Made by a program: the position numbers and the translations under genes. Source: Thiotrichales bacterium (GTDB lineage Bacteria > Pseudomonadota > Gammaproteobacteria > Thiomicrospirales > Thiomicrospiraceae). Taken from it: 9,055 bases of DNA. This document shows positions 1 through 5,916 of the stretch, piece by piece; position 1 is the stretch's first letter; each line of letters begins with the position of its first letter. A model generated the notes under the pieces. The model saw only the letters and a program-made list of their open reading frames with translations. It ran no database searches and was not told the origin of the DNA. The stretch is taken from contig JACXUQ010000036.1 of the NCBI GenBank assembly GCA_014763835.1, forward strand, positions 1 through 9,055, in the 5' to 3' direction.

Positions 1-353
1 TTTTTGCAGAGTAGTTCTGCGTAAGTCGGATGTAACTATGCCCGATTTTACAGGGGTTGGACAATTAAAAGATTTTGCTTATCTATTAGTATGATTGATT
101 AATTTAATGCGTAATAAGTATACCTAATGGCGGGATAATTATAACTTGGTTGATTGTGGTTTAACGTGTTGAAATAAAAAGGATTTTTGATTAAGGTTTT
201 GTGCTTTTTGGGAGGTGTTTTTTCTTTCACCTTATTTTTGTTGGGTTAAGGCGGTCTTAAACTTTTTCTGTGTAATGGTGTTTTTGATTTGTTTACGAAA
301 ATACGTATTGATTAGTAATGGTGTGTAGGCGATTTTTTGCCATTTACATAATA
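1..353. other. AT-rich intergenic region, no convincing gene
   Basis: This stretch has no ORF with coding character. It is low in G+C compared with the genes, and between about 140 and 345 the plus strand is strikingly rich in T and G. Small structures seen are a 5-bp hairpin at 6-20 (GCAGA/TCTGC), a weak AGGTG/CACCT pair at 213-217 and 228-232 with a T-rich loop, a 10-bp palindrome AATACGTATT at 300-309, and a 10-bp direct repeat GTAATGGTGT at 272-281 and 315-324. One short frame is open from the left edge to a TGA at 92-94 and could be the tail of a gene outside the window, but about 30 codons is too little to judge. I see no promoter strong enough to call. Confidence 0.6.
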
Positions 354-392
354 AAAAACCGCCGAGTTTCGAGGTGAAATTCGGCGGTTTTT
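354..392 (-). terminator. Strong, probably bidirectional rho-independent terminator
   Basis: A 17-bp stem runs from 354-370 to 376-392 with a 5-nt loop (GAGGT). It contains the GC-rich core CCGCCGA/TCGGCGG, one G-T wobble (366/380), and a flanking A5/T5 pair that provides a U-tract on both strands. It lies about 50 nt past the stop codon of the DUF302 gene on the minus strand, so it most likely ends that transcript. The T-run at 388-392 means it could also stop plus-strand transcription coming from the left. Confidence 0.85.
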
Positions 393-423
393 AAAACCCG
401 GCAGGCCGGGTCTGGTTTTAAAA
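389..423 (-). repeat. Second inverted repeat sharing an arm with the terminator
   Basis: TTTTAAAACC at 389-398 is a perfect 10-bp complement of GGTTTTAAAA at 414-423. Alternatively CCCGG at 397-401 can pair with CCGGG at 406-410 around a 4-nt loop. In the minus-strand transcript this hairpin forms before the terminator at 354-392 and uses four of the same bases (389-392), so the two full stems cannot form completely at once. A third small hairpin (GGTTT 430-434 / AAACC 440-444) directly follows the DUF302 stop codon. Confidence 0.6.
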
Positions 424-444
424 GTGTTAGGTTTTGGTTAAACC

Positions 445-1014
445 TTAGAATTCACCTTTAGAGCCTTTTTGCAGCATTTCCCAGATGGTGTCACGCACTT
501 GCATAGTGGCTTCTTTCAACTCTGGAGGCATTTTTTTGCCCATTTTGATCGCCATATCCATGTTCATTGAGTAGATGTGCAGGCCATCTTCTTCTTCAAT
601 GATATTTACACGGCAAGGCAGGAAACCACCCATTGCTGGAGAGAAGTCGACCATTTTACGTGCAGTTTCTGGGTTACAGAAAGACATAACGTGAATAGTT
701 TTAGATTCGATACCGCGCGCTTTCAACTCTTCTGAAAGTGGTAGTTCACCTACGTTTTTGATATTGCGATTTGTCGCTACACTGTTAATCGCATCAATAA
801 CGTCAGCCAGTGCTACGCCGTCTTGAACTTTAACTTCCCACATGGTGGCGTCGGCGATGTCGCCATCCGCTTCTACCCATTTGTCCCATACTTGCATGAA
901 GGTTTCGCCGGCACCGTCTTCCAGGTTGCCGATTGCGTTGATGGTGCCGCAGCCTGACAGGGTAGTGACGGCAGTAGCTAGAAGAGCAGCTTTGATTGCA
1001 GTAGTGAATTTCAT
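445..1014 (-). CDS. DUF302-domain lipoprotein
   Basis: This encodes a 189-residue protein of unknown biochemical function. It begins with a lipoprotein signal peptide: a charged start, a hydrophobic stretch at about residues 8-20, and the lipobox LSGC with Cys22 as the lipidation site. The mature part should therefore be membrane-anchored and periplasm-facing. Residues about 85-160 match the DUF302 pattern, with the motifs FCNP (Cys113) and FLPCR (Cys134) and a following beta-rich segment. The two cysteines are typical of the family and might bind a ligand or form a disulfide, which is inference. The ATG at 1014 is preceded by GGAG (complement of 1024-1027) with 9-nt spacing, slightly long but plausible. 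It is monocistronic in appearance, with 177 bp before pdxB and a strong terminator after it. DUF302 proteins are often found in sulfur- and metal-oxidizing bacteria, but no specific role is assigned here. Confidence 0.85.
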   Translation of the reverse strand: MKFTTAIKAALLATAVTTLSGCGTINAIGNLEDGAGETFMQVWDKWVEADGDIADATMWEVKVQDGVALADVIDAINSVATNRNIKNVGELPLSEELKARGIESKTIHVMSFCNPETARKMVDFSPAMGGFLPCRVNIIEEEDGLHIYSMNMDMAIKMGKKMPPELKEATMQVRDTIWEMLQKGSKGEF

Positions 1015-1191
1015 TAGGTTGTACTCCGTTAAAATAACAAGGGGGTTGGGTGTTCAGCTTAGGGTGTTGAGTTCCCAACGTATTTATTTGTCAGCCAGTA
1101 GATTACCTGTATCAATTGCAAAAGAAAATACTAATTTTTTTGTTGGCTAATAACTTCTTTTTATTAGCTATTCCTAATACTCTAATATGAG
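1015..1191. other. Intergenic region between pdxB and the DUF302 gene
   Basis: This gap must hold the DUF302 promoter, which reads leftward, but no -35/-10 pair close to the sigma-70 consensus could be picked out. Next to the gene, in its 5' leader, GTTGGG at 1045-1050 is complementary to CCCAAC at 1074-1079, and GGGTGTT occurs twice (1048-1054 and 1062-1068). Confidence 0.4.
1146..1168 (-). repeat. Hairpin downstream of pdxB without U-tract
   Basis: GCTAATAA at 1146-1153 pairs perfectly with TTATTAGC at 1161-1168 across a 7-nt loop. It starts about 24 nt beyond the pdxB stop codon. On the minus strand it is followed by a run of A and not T, so it is not a classical rho-independent terminator. 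It may protect the mRNA 3' end or be a weak terminator. Confidence 0.45.
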
Positions 1192-2325
1192 TTAAGCCTT
1201 ATGTGCCTGAAACCCCAATGAAATGAGGAGGTTATTGAGGGCCGTATTTTGGCTGGGTAAAAAGCGGTGTTGATGCCATTCGCGATGAATGGGGTAATTA
1301 CGACGATACAATTCATAATTTTTATAGGTTTCTTCGATGTTTTTCCGGCGGATGGCGAGGTCGTCGTTGCGCGGATCATAAACGGCTTTAAGGGTGTTGT
1401 AGAGTTGATGCTGCAAACTGCCTGCGGTATTGAGTGCGAGTGCTGGCGGCGGGGTTGGCAGGTGCGCGCGCCAGGTTTCTTGTGGTGTGATGTTCCAAAA
1501 TTGGCAGAGCTGTTCATAGACCATTTTACCGCCGGCGATTTTGGCATCCAGCGAGTGCCCTGCAATGTGCGGGGTGGCCAGATAGGCCGTTCGGTAGAGC
1601 GATTCGTCAATTTGCGGTTCGTTTTCCCAGCAGTCGATGATGTTGGCTAGTGTGGGCGTTGCTTGCCAGGCGGCTTCATCAATAATGCCGCCGCGGGCGG
1701 CATTGATAATAATCTGATCCGCACGGATTTTTGCCAAACCCGTTTGATTGAGTAGATGATGGGTCGGGTATTTTCCGTTGTGCGTTAAAGGGGTGTGAAA
1801 AGTCAGGATGTCGGCTTGCAGACAGGTTTCCAGGTCCACGAAATCCTGCTTCAGCGAAGGATTGTTTTCAACACGTGGCGGATCGTTCAGTAGACAACGC
1901 ATGCCGATTTTCTGCGCTTTTTCATACACCAGACTGCCAACATGGCCGACACCGATAATGCTGAGGGTTTTTTCTGTGAGTTCAAATCCTTTGTGTTCCG
2001 CTAGGTCTAGTAGGCAGGTAATAATATATTCGGCGACCGAATTGGCATTGCAGCCTTGGGCGGAATAGAAGTGGATGTCGTTGTTGTGTAAGTAGAGCTG
2101 ATCGATATGATCCAAGCCTACAACGGTGCTGCCGACGAATTTAACCGGCGTGCCGTCAAGCAGTGCGGCATTAACCTGGGTGCGCGAGCGCACCACCAGC
2201 GCGTCGGCATCCATGAGGTGCTGGCGCGAAATATCCCGGCCCGGTAATAACGTGATTTTTCCCAGATGGGAAAACATCGCTTCGGCATAGGGAATGGCGT
2301 CGTCAATAATAATGTGTCTGGGCAT
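1192..2325 (-). CDS. pdxB: Erythronate-4-phosphate dehydrogenase (PdxB)
   Basis: PdxB oxidizes 4-phospho-D-erythronate to 2-oxo-3-hydroxy-4-phosphobutanoate, the second step of DXP-dependent pyridoxal 5'-phosphate synthesis in the cytoplasm. The 377-residue product matches the roughly 380-residue family length. It has the D-2-hydroxyacid dehydrogenase layout: an N-terminal substrate lobe, a Rossmann NAD-binding lobe with GVGHVG at 125-130, and a C-terminal extension (from about 290) corresponding to the PdxB dimerization domain. The catalytic triad is visible as Arg211 (NAARGG), Glu236 (ENEP) and His253 (TPHIAGHS). PdxB is separated from other family members by its short RSRTQVN/VGSTVVGLDHID segments and the C-terminal domain. 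I chose the ATG at 2325, since the protein then opens directly with the first beta strand and ACAGG lies 7 nt upstream. A TTG at 2343 would add six residues. The gene is divergent from the downstream hydrolase across 78 bp. Confidence 0.95.
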   Translation of the reverse strand: MPRHIIIDDAIPYAEAMFSHLGKITLLPGRDISRQHLMDADALVVRSRTQVNAALLDGTPVKFVGSTVVGLDHIDQLYLHNNDIHFYSAQGCNANSVAEYIITCLLDLAEHKGFELTEKTLSIIGVGHVGSLVYEKAQKIGMRCLLNDPPRVENNPSLKQDFVDLETCLQADILTFHTPLTHNGKYPTHHLLNQTGLAKIRADQIIINAARGGIIDEAAWQATPTLANIIDCWENEPQIDESLYRTAYLATPHIAGHSLDAKIAGGKMVYEQLCQFWNITPQETWRAHLPTPPPALALNTAGSLQHQLYNTLKAVYDPRNDDLAIRRKNIEETYKNYELYRRNYPIHREWHQHRFLPSQNTALNNLLISLGFQAHKA

Positions 2326-2403
2326 GGAAAAACCTGTAAACAAAAGTGAATGAGTAATACGTTAGCATACCGTAAGAGGGGGCTGACAGTGAATGAGGAA
2401 AAA
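2326..2403. promoter_or_regulatory. Divergent intergenic region between pdxB and the hydrolase gene
   Basis: This 78-bp gap lies between two divergently read start codons and is expected to contain both promoters. No -35/-10 pair with good consensus and spacing was found on either strand. A short interrupted inverted repeat (TACG ... CGTA, about 2358-2373) is the only symmetry seen. Confidence 0.35.
2395..2400 (+). promoter_or_regulatory. Ribosome binding site deciding the hydrolase start
   Basis: GAGGAA ends 3 nt before the ATG at 2404, giving a strong Shine-Dalgarno match. The alternative upstream ATG at 2350 in the same frame has no comparable site and would add 18 residues unlike the family N terminus. 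This supports the 2404 start. Confidence 0.75.
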
Positions 2404-3024
2404 ATGCGATCTAAAAGTGAAACCACGTTGATTAGCGGCCCAGCGGGTGAGTTGGAAGTGCGATTTCGGGCTGCCGAGAGTTCTGAACAGGCCGGGTTGG
2501 TGGTGATTAGCCATCCACATCCGCAGTTTGGCGGCACCATGAATAACAAGGTGGTGACTACGCTGGAAAAAGCGCTGCAAGAAAAGGGGTATGCCACGGC
2601 GGTATATAATTTTCGCGGGGTCGGCAGAAGTCAGGGGCAGTACGACGGCGGAGTCGGCGAGGCCGACGATTTGGTCGCAGTGGTTAACTGGGCGCGAACG
2701 CATTTTAATGTGGATAGGTTTTCGCTTGCCGGTTTTTCGTTTGGCAGTTATATCACCTTAAAAGCGCAGCCTGTGCTGCAGGCCGAGCGGCTGATGATTG
2801 TGGCACCGCCGGTAGGGCTTTATGATTTTTCGGCGATTGAAGAGGTACGGGTGCCTTGGGAGATGGTTATCGGCTTGCAAGATGAGGTGGTTGAGGTTGC
2901 CGAGATGATGCAGTGGTTTGGCCGTTTGCAGCAAAAACCGACGCTTTATGCGCGTGCCAATGCCAGTCACTTCTTTCACGGACAGCTGCTGTGGTTGAAA
3001 AGAATTATTTTATCTGAGTATTAG
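2404..3024 (+). CDS. Alpha/beta hydrolase, COG2945 type
   Basis: This is a 206-residue cytosolic alpha/beta-hydrolase-fold protein, close to the usual 200-220 residues of this group; no signal peptide is seen. The signature segment HPHPQFGGTMNNKVV (37-51) forms the oxyanion region typical of this subfamily. The nucleophile elbow is GFSFGS with Ser112. The acid is probably Asp160 (GLQDEVV) and the general base His189 (ASHFFHG), so the Ser-Asp-His triad looks complete. RGVGRSQG (71-78) is the conserved loop after the third strand. Proteins of this family are usually annotated as hydrolases or dienelactone-hydrolase-like esterases; the natural substrate is not known. The gene stands alone on the plus strand, divergent from pdxB, and is followed by a string of inverted repeats, so it is probably not transcribed with the efflux operon. 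Confidence 0.85.
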   Translation: MRSKSETTLISGPAGELEVRFRAAESSEQAGLVVISHPHPQFGGTMNNKVVTTLEKALQEKGYATAVYNFRGVGRSQGQYDGGVGEADDLVAVVNWARTHFNVDRFSLAGFSFGSYITLKAQPVLQAERLMIVAPPVGLYDFSAIEEVRVPWEMVIGLQDEVVEVAEMMQWFGRLQQKPTLYARANASHFFHGQLLWLKRIILSEY

Positions 3025-3025
3025 T

Positions 3026-3064
3026 ATTTGCTTATATGAATGAGTTTGAGTAATATAAGCAAAT
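3026..3064 (+). repeat. 12-bp perfect inverted repeat after the hydrolase gene
   Basis: ATTTGCTTATAT at 3026-3037 is the exact reverse complement of ATATAAGCAAAT at 3053-3064, with a 15-nt spacer. It begins 2 nt after the hydrolase stop codon. The stem is AT-rich and has no following T-run, so it could be a weak terminator, an mRNA-stabilizing hairpin or a protein-binding site. Confidence 0.6.
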
Positions 3065-3100
3065 TCTTATATCTTAATAAGCTTGTGTTATGCGGGTGTT

Positions 3101-3148
3101 CTCGCTAAGGTGTTTGTACCCTGGTGATGAGAATAATCCCTTAGCGAG
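3101..3148. repeat. 10-bp perfect inverted repeat
   Basis: CTCGCTAAGG at 3101-3110 is the exact reverse complement of CCTTAGCGAG at 3139-3148, separated by 28 nt. The flanks also resemble each other in direct orientation (AGCTTGTGTTAT near 3080, AGCTTGGTGTAT near 3147). No T-run follows, so it is not an obvious terminator. Its role is unknown. Confidence 0.55.
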
Positions 3149-3162
3149 CTTGGTGTATAAAC

Positions 3163-3189
3163 AAAAGGATGGTAATGCATCCTTTTTGT
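3163..3189 (+). terminator. Terminator-like hairpin upstream of the efflux operon
   Basis: AAAAGGATG at 3163-3171 pairs with CATCCTTTT at 3178-3186 around a 6-nt loop (GTAATG), and the T-run extends to 3187. The stem is 9 bp with a 5-bp GGATG/CATCC core and A/T tails that would give a U-tract in either direction. It fits a modest rho-independent terminator insulating the hydrolase transcript from the efflux operon. Confidence 0.6.
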
Positions 3190-3243
3190 GTTTCCTGGCG
3201 TTGCGTTTGTTAGTGCAGCGAAGCAAATGGCAGTGATGCATCA

Positions 3244-3257
3244 AACCATGCATGGTT
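3244..3257. promoter_or_regulatory. 14-bp perfect palindrome, candidate operator
   Basis: AACCATGCATGGTT is fully self-complementary and centred 59 bp upstream of the chosen start codon of the efflux operon. It overlaps a possible -35 hexamer (TTGTCA at 3256-3261). An AT-rich segment TAATAAT follows at 3273-3279, but the spacing to that hexamer is too short for a standard sigma-70 pair, so the promoter itself is unproven. A second ATGCAT palindrome (GATGCATC, 3235-3242) lies immediately upstream. TCAAAC repeats at 3241-3246 and 3259-3264, flanking the centre 18 bp apart. Confidence 0.45.
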
Positions 3258-3300
3258 GTCAAACGGATACATTAATAATCGAGTGTTTGAGATGACGGGT

Positions 3301-3304
3301 GGAG
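3301..3304 (+). promoter_or_regulatory. Ribosome binding site deciding the outer membrane factor start
   Basis: GGAG within GGTGGAG lies 5 nt before the ATG at 3310. An adjacent ATG at 3307 would leave only 2 nt, and a TTG at 3256 has no site and falls within the palindrome. The 3310 start also gives a clean signal peptide. Confidence 0.7.
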
Positions 3305-3309
3305 TCATG

Positions 3310-4701
3310 ATGAATCAATCAAAAAAATCGCAATTTAAATTGACAGCCTTGGCGATGGCACTGGCTTTGGTCGCACCGGGAATGGCGGCGGCCGGCGGCA
3401 AAGTGCTGGAGTTTAAGCAATGTGTTGAAAATACATTGAATCAGAATCCAGAGATGGAGGTGAGCAAGTTGCGCATTCAGCAAGCCGAATCGGCCTATAA
3501 AGAGGCCAGCCACAGCCGTTTGCCGCAAATTACCGCTTCGTTAACGGCCTCCAACTCCGATAATGCCTTGAATGTGTTTGGTATGAAATTGCAGCAGCGT
3601 CAGGCGACTTTTGCAGATTTTGGTTTTGCGGATCAAGCCAAAGGACTGGATTATGCGCCGGGCGATTTGAATAAGCCCGATGCCCATAGCGACTTCAATA
3701 CCCGCATTGAGATGCTGATTCCGGTCTATAACGGCGGCAAAATCACCAGTTACGAAAATCAGGCCAAGGCGATGATTCAGGCTGCGCAGAACGGTGATGA
3801 AGCGGTTAAGCAGTATTTAACATTCAACGTTTATCAGGCTTATGAAGGCGTGCACACGGCACGCGCCTATATTCAGGTTGCCGAACAGGCCGTATTGGCG
3901 GCGGATTCTTATGTAAAGACCACCACTAATCTGGTTGAGCAGGGCATTCTGGTTCGCTCAGAACTATTAAGTGCCAAGGTTAACCAATCGAATGCGCGCA
4001 TGGCGTTGGAAAAAGCACAGAATCAGGAAAAAATCGCGCTGGAAAGCCTGAAGACCTTGATGTCTTCCGAATATCTTGAGTCTATCGATGTAGGGTCGCG
4101 TGTGGATATTTCATTGCCTGCCGACAATGTCGATGATCTGGTTGCGATGGCTTTGTCCAAAAATCCGCAATTGGAAGCGAAGCGTAACGAGGTGAACTCC
4201 AGTTTTGCGGCAGTGGGAGCCAGCAAAGCCGGGTTGTATCCGAGCTTTAACCTGATGGCACGTCAGGACTGGAACGACGACACCTTCGGTTTTGATAGCT
4301 CTTCTTATACGGTTGCCGGTGTGGTTTCGTGGAAGATTACCGACTTTGGGGTGACATCCAGCGGTGTGGATCGCGCCAATGCGGCGGCGAAAGCCCAGGA
4401 GGCGCAACTGCGCTCACAGCAAAATCAATTGCGTTTGAGTTTGCTGACGGCTTGGAACACCTTGCAGGTGGCCAAAAAGCAGGTGCATGTAAACCAGTTG
4501 GCGGTGGAAGAGGCCGAAGAGGCGCAGCGTTTGATTTTGAAGCGTTACTCCAACGGTGTGGCGACGATTACCGAGGTGTTAGCCGGTCAGGCCTTGTTGG
4601 ACAAGGCGCGTGCAGAGCTGGTGGCAGCCACCTTTGAAAAGAATCTGCAAACTGCCAAGTTGCGTTTGGACACCGGTACTTTGCGCTTGGATATGTTGTA
4701 A
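3310..4701 (+). CDS. TolC-family outer membrane efflux protein
   Basis: This is the outer membrane channel of a tripartite efflux pump. The 463-residue product starts with a Sec signal peptide (lysines at 5, 6 and 10, hydrophobic core about 11-22, probable cleavage after AAA near residue 28). The mature protein has the two repeated OEP halves. Each half has long, Ala/Gln/Glu-rich heptad-like helices (for example about 45-65, 155-260 and 355-460), separated by beta-strand segments with the characteristic PVYNGGK and WKITDFG motifs where the chain enters the outer membrane. In the trimer these build the barrel and the periplasmic helical tunnel. No lipobox is present, so unlike many NodT-type factors it is not lipidated. 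It is the first gene of the operon; the adaptor gene begins 97 bp later. The specific subgroup and substrate cannot be set from the sequence alone. Confidence 0.92.
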   Translation: MNQSKKSQFKLTALAMALALVAPGMAAAGGKVLEFKQCVENTLNQNPEMEVSKLRIQQAESAYKEASHSRLPQITASLTASNSDNALNVFGMKLQQRQATFADFGFADQAKGLDYAPGDLNKPDAHSDFNTRIEMLIPVYNGGKITSYENQAKAMIQAAQNGDEAVKQYLTFNVYQAYEGVHTARAYIQVAEQAVLAADSYVKTTTNLVEQGILVRSELLSAKVNQSNARMALEKAQNQEKIALESLKTLMSSEYLESIDVGSRVDISLPADNVDDLVAMALSKNPQLEAKRNEVNSSFAAVGASKAGLYPSFNLMARQDWNDDTFGFDSSSYTVAGVVSWKITDFGVTSSGVDRANAAAKAQEAQLRSQQNQLRLSLLTAWNTLQVAKKQVHVNQLAVEEAEEAQRLILKRYSNGVATITEVLAGQALLDKARAELVAATFEKNLQTAKLRLDTGTLRLDML

Positions 4702-4720
4702 GCCCCCCGTATTTAGGCAC

Positions 4721-4746
4721 ATGGCGGAGCGGCGTGGTTCCGTTAT
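4721..4746 (+). repeat. Imperfect hairpin between outer membrane factor and adaptor genes
   Basis: ATGGCGGA at 4721-4728 can pair with TCCGTTAT at 4739-4746, giving 8 pairs including two G-T wobbles around a 10-nt GC-rich loop. No T-run follows. It may stabilize or partly attenuate the operon mRNA, or be chance. Confidence 0.3.
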
Positions 4747-4788
4747 GGCAATGACGCATTGATTGAAAAATAGTTTATTTAAGTATTT

Positions 4789-4792
4789 GAGG
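4789..4792 (+). promoter_or_regulatory. Ribosome binding site deciding the adaptor start
   Basis: GAGG sits 6 nt before the ATG at 4799. The TTG at 4763 in the same frame would place extra residues ahead of a complete lipoprotein signal peptide, so it was not used. Confidence 0.7.
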
Positions 4793-4798
4793 TTCAGT

Positions 4799-5914
4799 AT
4801 GAAACAGTTCACCAAAAAACACTTGATGAGCGTGTTGGCCATTTCTGCCATGACGGCTCTAATGGCCGGTTGCTCGTCCGAAAACGGGCAGGATGCGGAG
4901 CAGGCCGCAAAAGTGCAAACGCAGCAGACAATTGAGGCGGCAGTGATGACCGTTCAATTGGGCAGTGTCCCTTTGAAGGCGGTAGTGCCGGGCGCCGTGG
5001 TGTCGGATCAGAAAGCGCAAATTTCATCGCGTTTGATCGGTTATATCAAAGACCTGAATGTGAAAGTCGGTCAGGAAGTTAAGCGCGGCGATTTGCTGTT
5101 CAGTATTGACTCGACAGATATTAAGAGTCAGATCAATCAGGCAAATTCGGCTTATCAGCAAGCCGTGGCTGCGTTAGAAGATGCCAAACTGGATTATGAC
5201 CGCTTCAACAAACTGTTCAAGGAAGATTCGGTTTCCAAGCAGCAGTTGGACAAAATCAAACTGCAGTACAGTGTGGCGCAAGAGAACCTGTCTGCGGCCA
5301 AGTCTGGATTGGATCAGGCCAAATCACAATTGAACTATGCCAACGTGCGTGCGCCGTTTGACGGCATTATCGTTGAGAAAATGGCGGAAGCCGGCGCTTT
5401 GGCGTCACCCGGCCAGCCGATTGTGGTGATTGAGAACCTGCAAAGCGTGAGCGTGCAGACCGAGGTGGCGGAAGACCTGTTTGCAGTTTTGCGTGCCGGG
5501 GATGAAGCGACAGTGGTGATCGACTCGCAGCCTGCGCCTTTAAAAGGCACGATTTATACGCTGGTGAGCGCGGCTAATCCGAAAACACGCACCCACACGG
5601 TTAAATTGAGCCTGCCGGCGATTAGCAATGTGAACAGCGGTACTTTTGCACGCGTGAGTTTCAAACGTGGTGAACGTCAAACGGTTCTGGTGCCGCAGTC
5701 AGCGGTCATTTCGCGCGCCGGTATTGAAGGCGTGTTTGTGCTGCGTGACAACAAAGCCTATTTCACCATGGTCAGAACCGGCATGAAAATGGACGGCATG
5801 ATCGAAATCCAGGCCGGTTTGGACTTGGGTGAGCACATTGTGGTCGACAATAATCAAAGTTTGTTGAACGGTGATGCGGTTGTGGCGAAAGCGGCGGCCG
5901 GTCAGGGGGCGTAA
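4799..5914 (+). CDS. RND efflux membrane-fusion (periplasmic adaptor) lipoprotein
   Basis: This is the adaptor joining the inner-membrane permease to the TolC-like channel. The 371-residue protein begins with a lipoprotein signal peptide ending in LMAGC, with Cys25 as the lipid-bearing residue, so it is membrane-anchored as AcrA is. Domains follow the usual order: first lipoyl half at about 70-105 (ISSRLIGYIKDLNVKVGQEV, then RGDLLFSID), an alpha-helical hairpin at about 106-180 with heptad character, and second lipoyl half at about 181-212 (VRAPFDGIIVEK, then PGQPIVVIENL). Next come the beta-barrel domain at about 215-290, with a TRTHTVKL strand, and a membrane-proximal domain from about 295 (VLVPQSAVISRAG). 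The stop codon is 2 nt from the permease start, implying co-translation. The short hairpin suggests partnership with a TolC-like channel of ordinary helix length. Confidence 0.93.
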   Translation: MKQFTKKHLMSVLAISAMTALMAGCSSENGQDAEQAAKVQTQQTIEAAVMTVQLGSVPLKAVVPGAVVSDQKAQISSRLIGYIKDLNVKVGQEVKRGDLLFSIDSTDIKSQINQANSAYQQAVAALEDAKLDYDRFNKLFKEDSVSKQQLDKIKLQYSVAQENLSAAKSGLDQAKSQLNYANVRAPFDGIIVEKMAEAGALASPGQPIVVIENLQSVSVQTEVAEDLFAVLRAGDEATVVIDSQPAPLKGTIYTLVSAANPKTRTHTVKLSLPAISNVNSGTFARVSFKRGERQTVLVPQSAVISRAGIEGVFVLRDNKAYFTMVRTGMKMDGMIEIQAGLDLGEHIVVDNNQSLLNGDAVVAKAAAGQGA

Positions 5915-5916
5915 GC

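Noticed and set aside
6..20. GCAGA/TCTGC hairpin as a terminator
   Set aside because: The stem is only 5 bp and the T-run precedes it on the plus strand, which is the wrong side for a rho-independent terminator in either direction.
2..94. A short plus-strand frame open from the left edge to a TGA at 92-94, with an internal ATG at 38
   Set aside because: It could be the tail of a gene outside the window, but about 30 codons with no motif and AT-rich composition cannot be supported as a gene.
1182..1610. A minus-strand open frame of 142 codons overlapping the 3' part of pdxB
   Set aside because: It lies within pdxB in another frame, has low-complexity composition and no domain; pdxB explains the region fully.
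2350..2403. Upstream ATG at 2350 as the hydrolase start
   Set aside because: It lacks a Shine-Dalgarno sequence and adds 18 residues outside the family core, while the ATG at 2404 has a strong GAGGAA site.
3074..3262. A minus-strand open frame of 62 codons in the intergenic region
   Set aside because: It runs through the inverted repeats and the terminator-like hairpin, has no clear ribosome binding site and no recognizable motif.
4329..4637. A plus-strand 102-codon frame inside the outer membrane factor gene
   Set aside because: It is in another frame of a clearly coding gene and its Gly/Ala/Arg-rich composition shows no domain.
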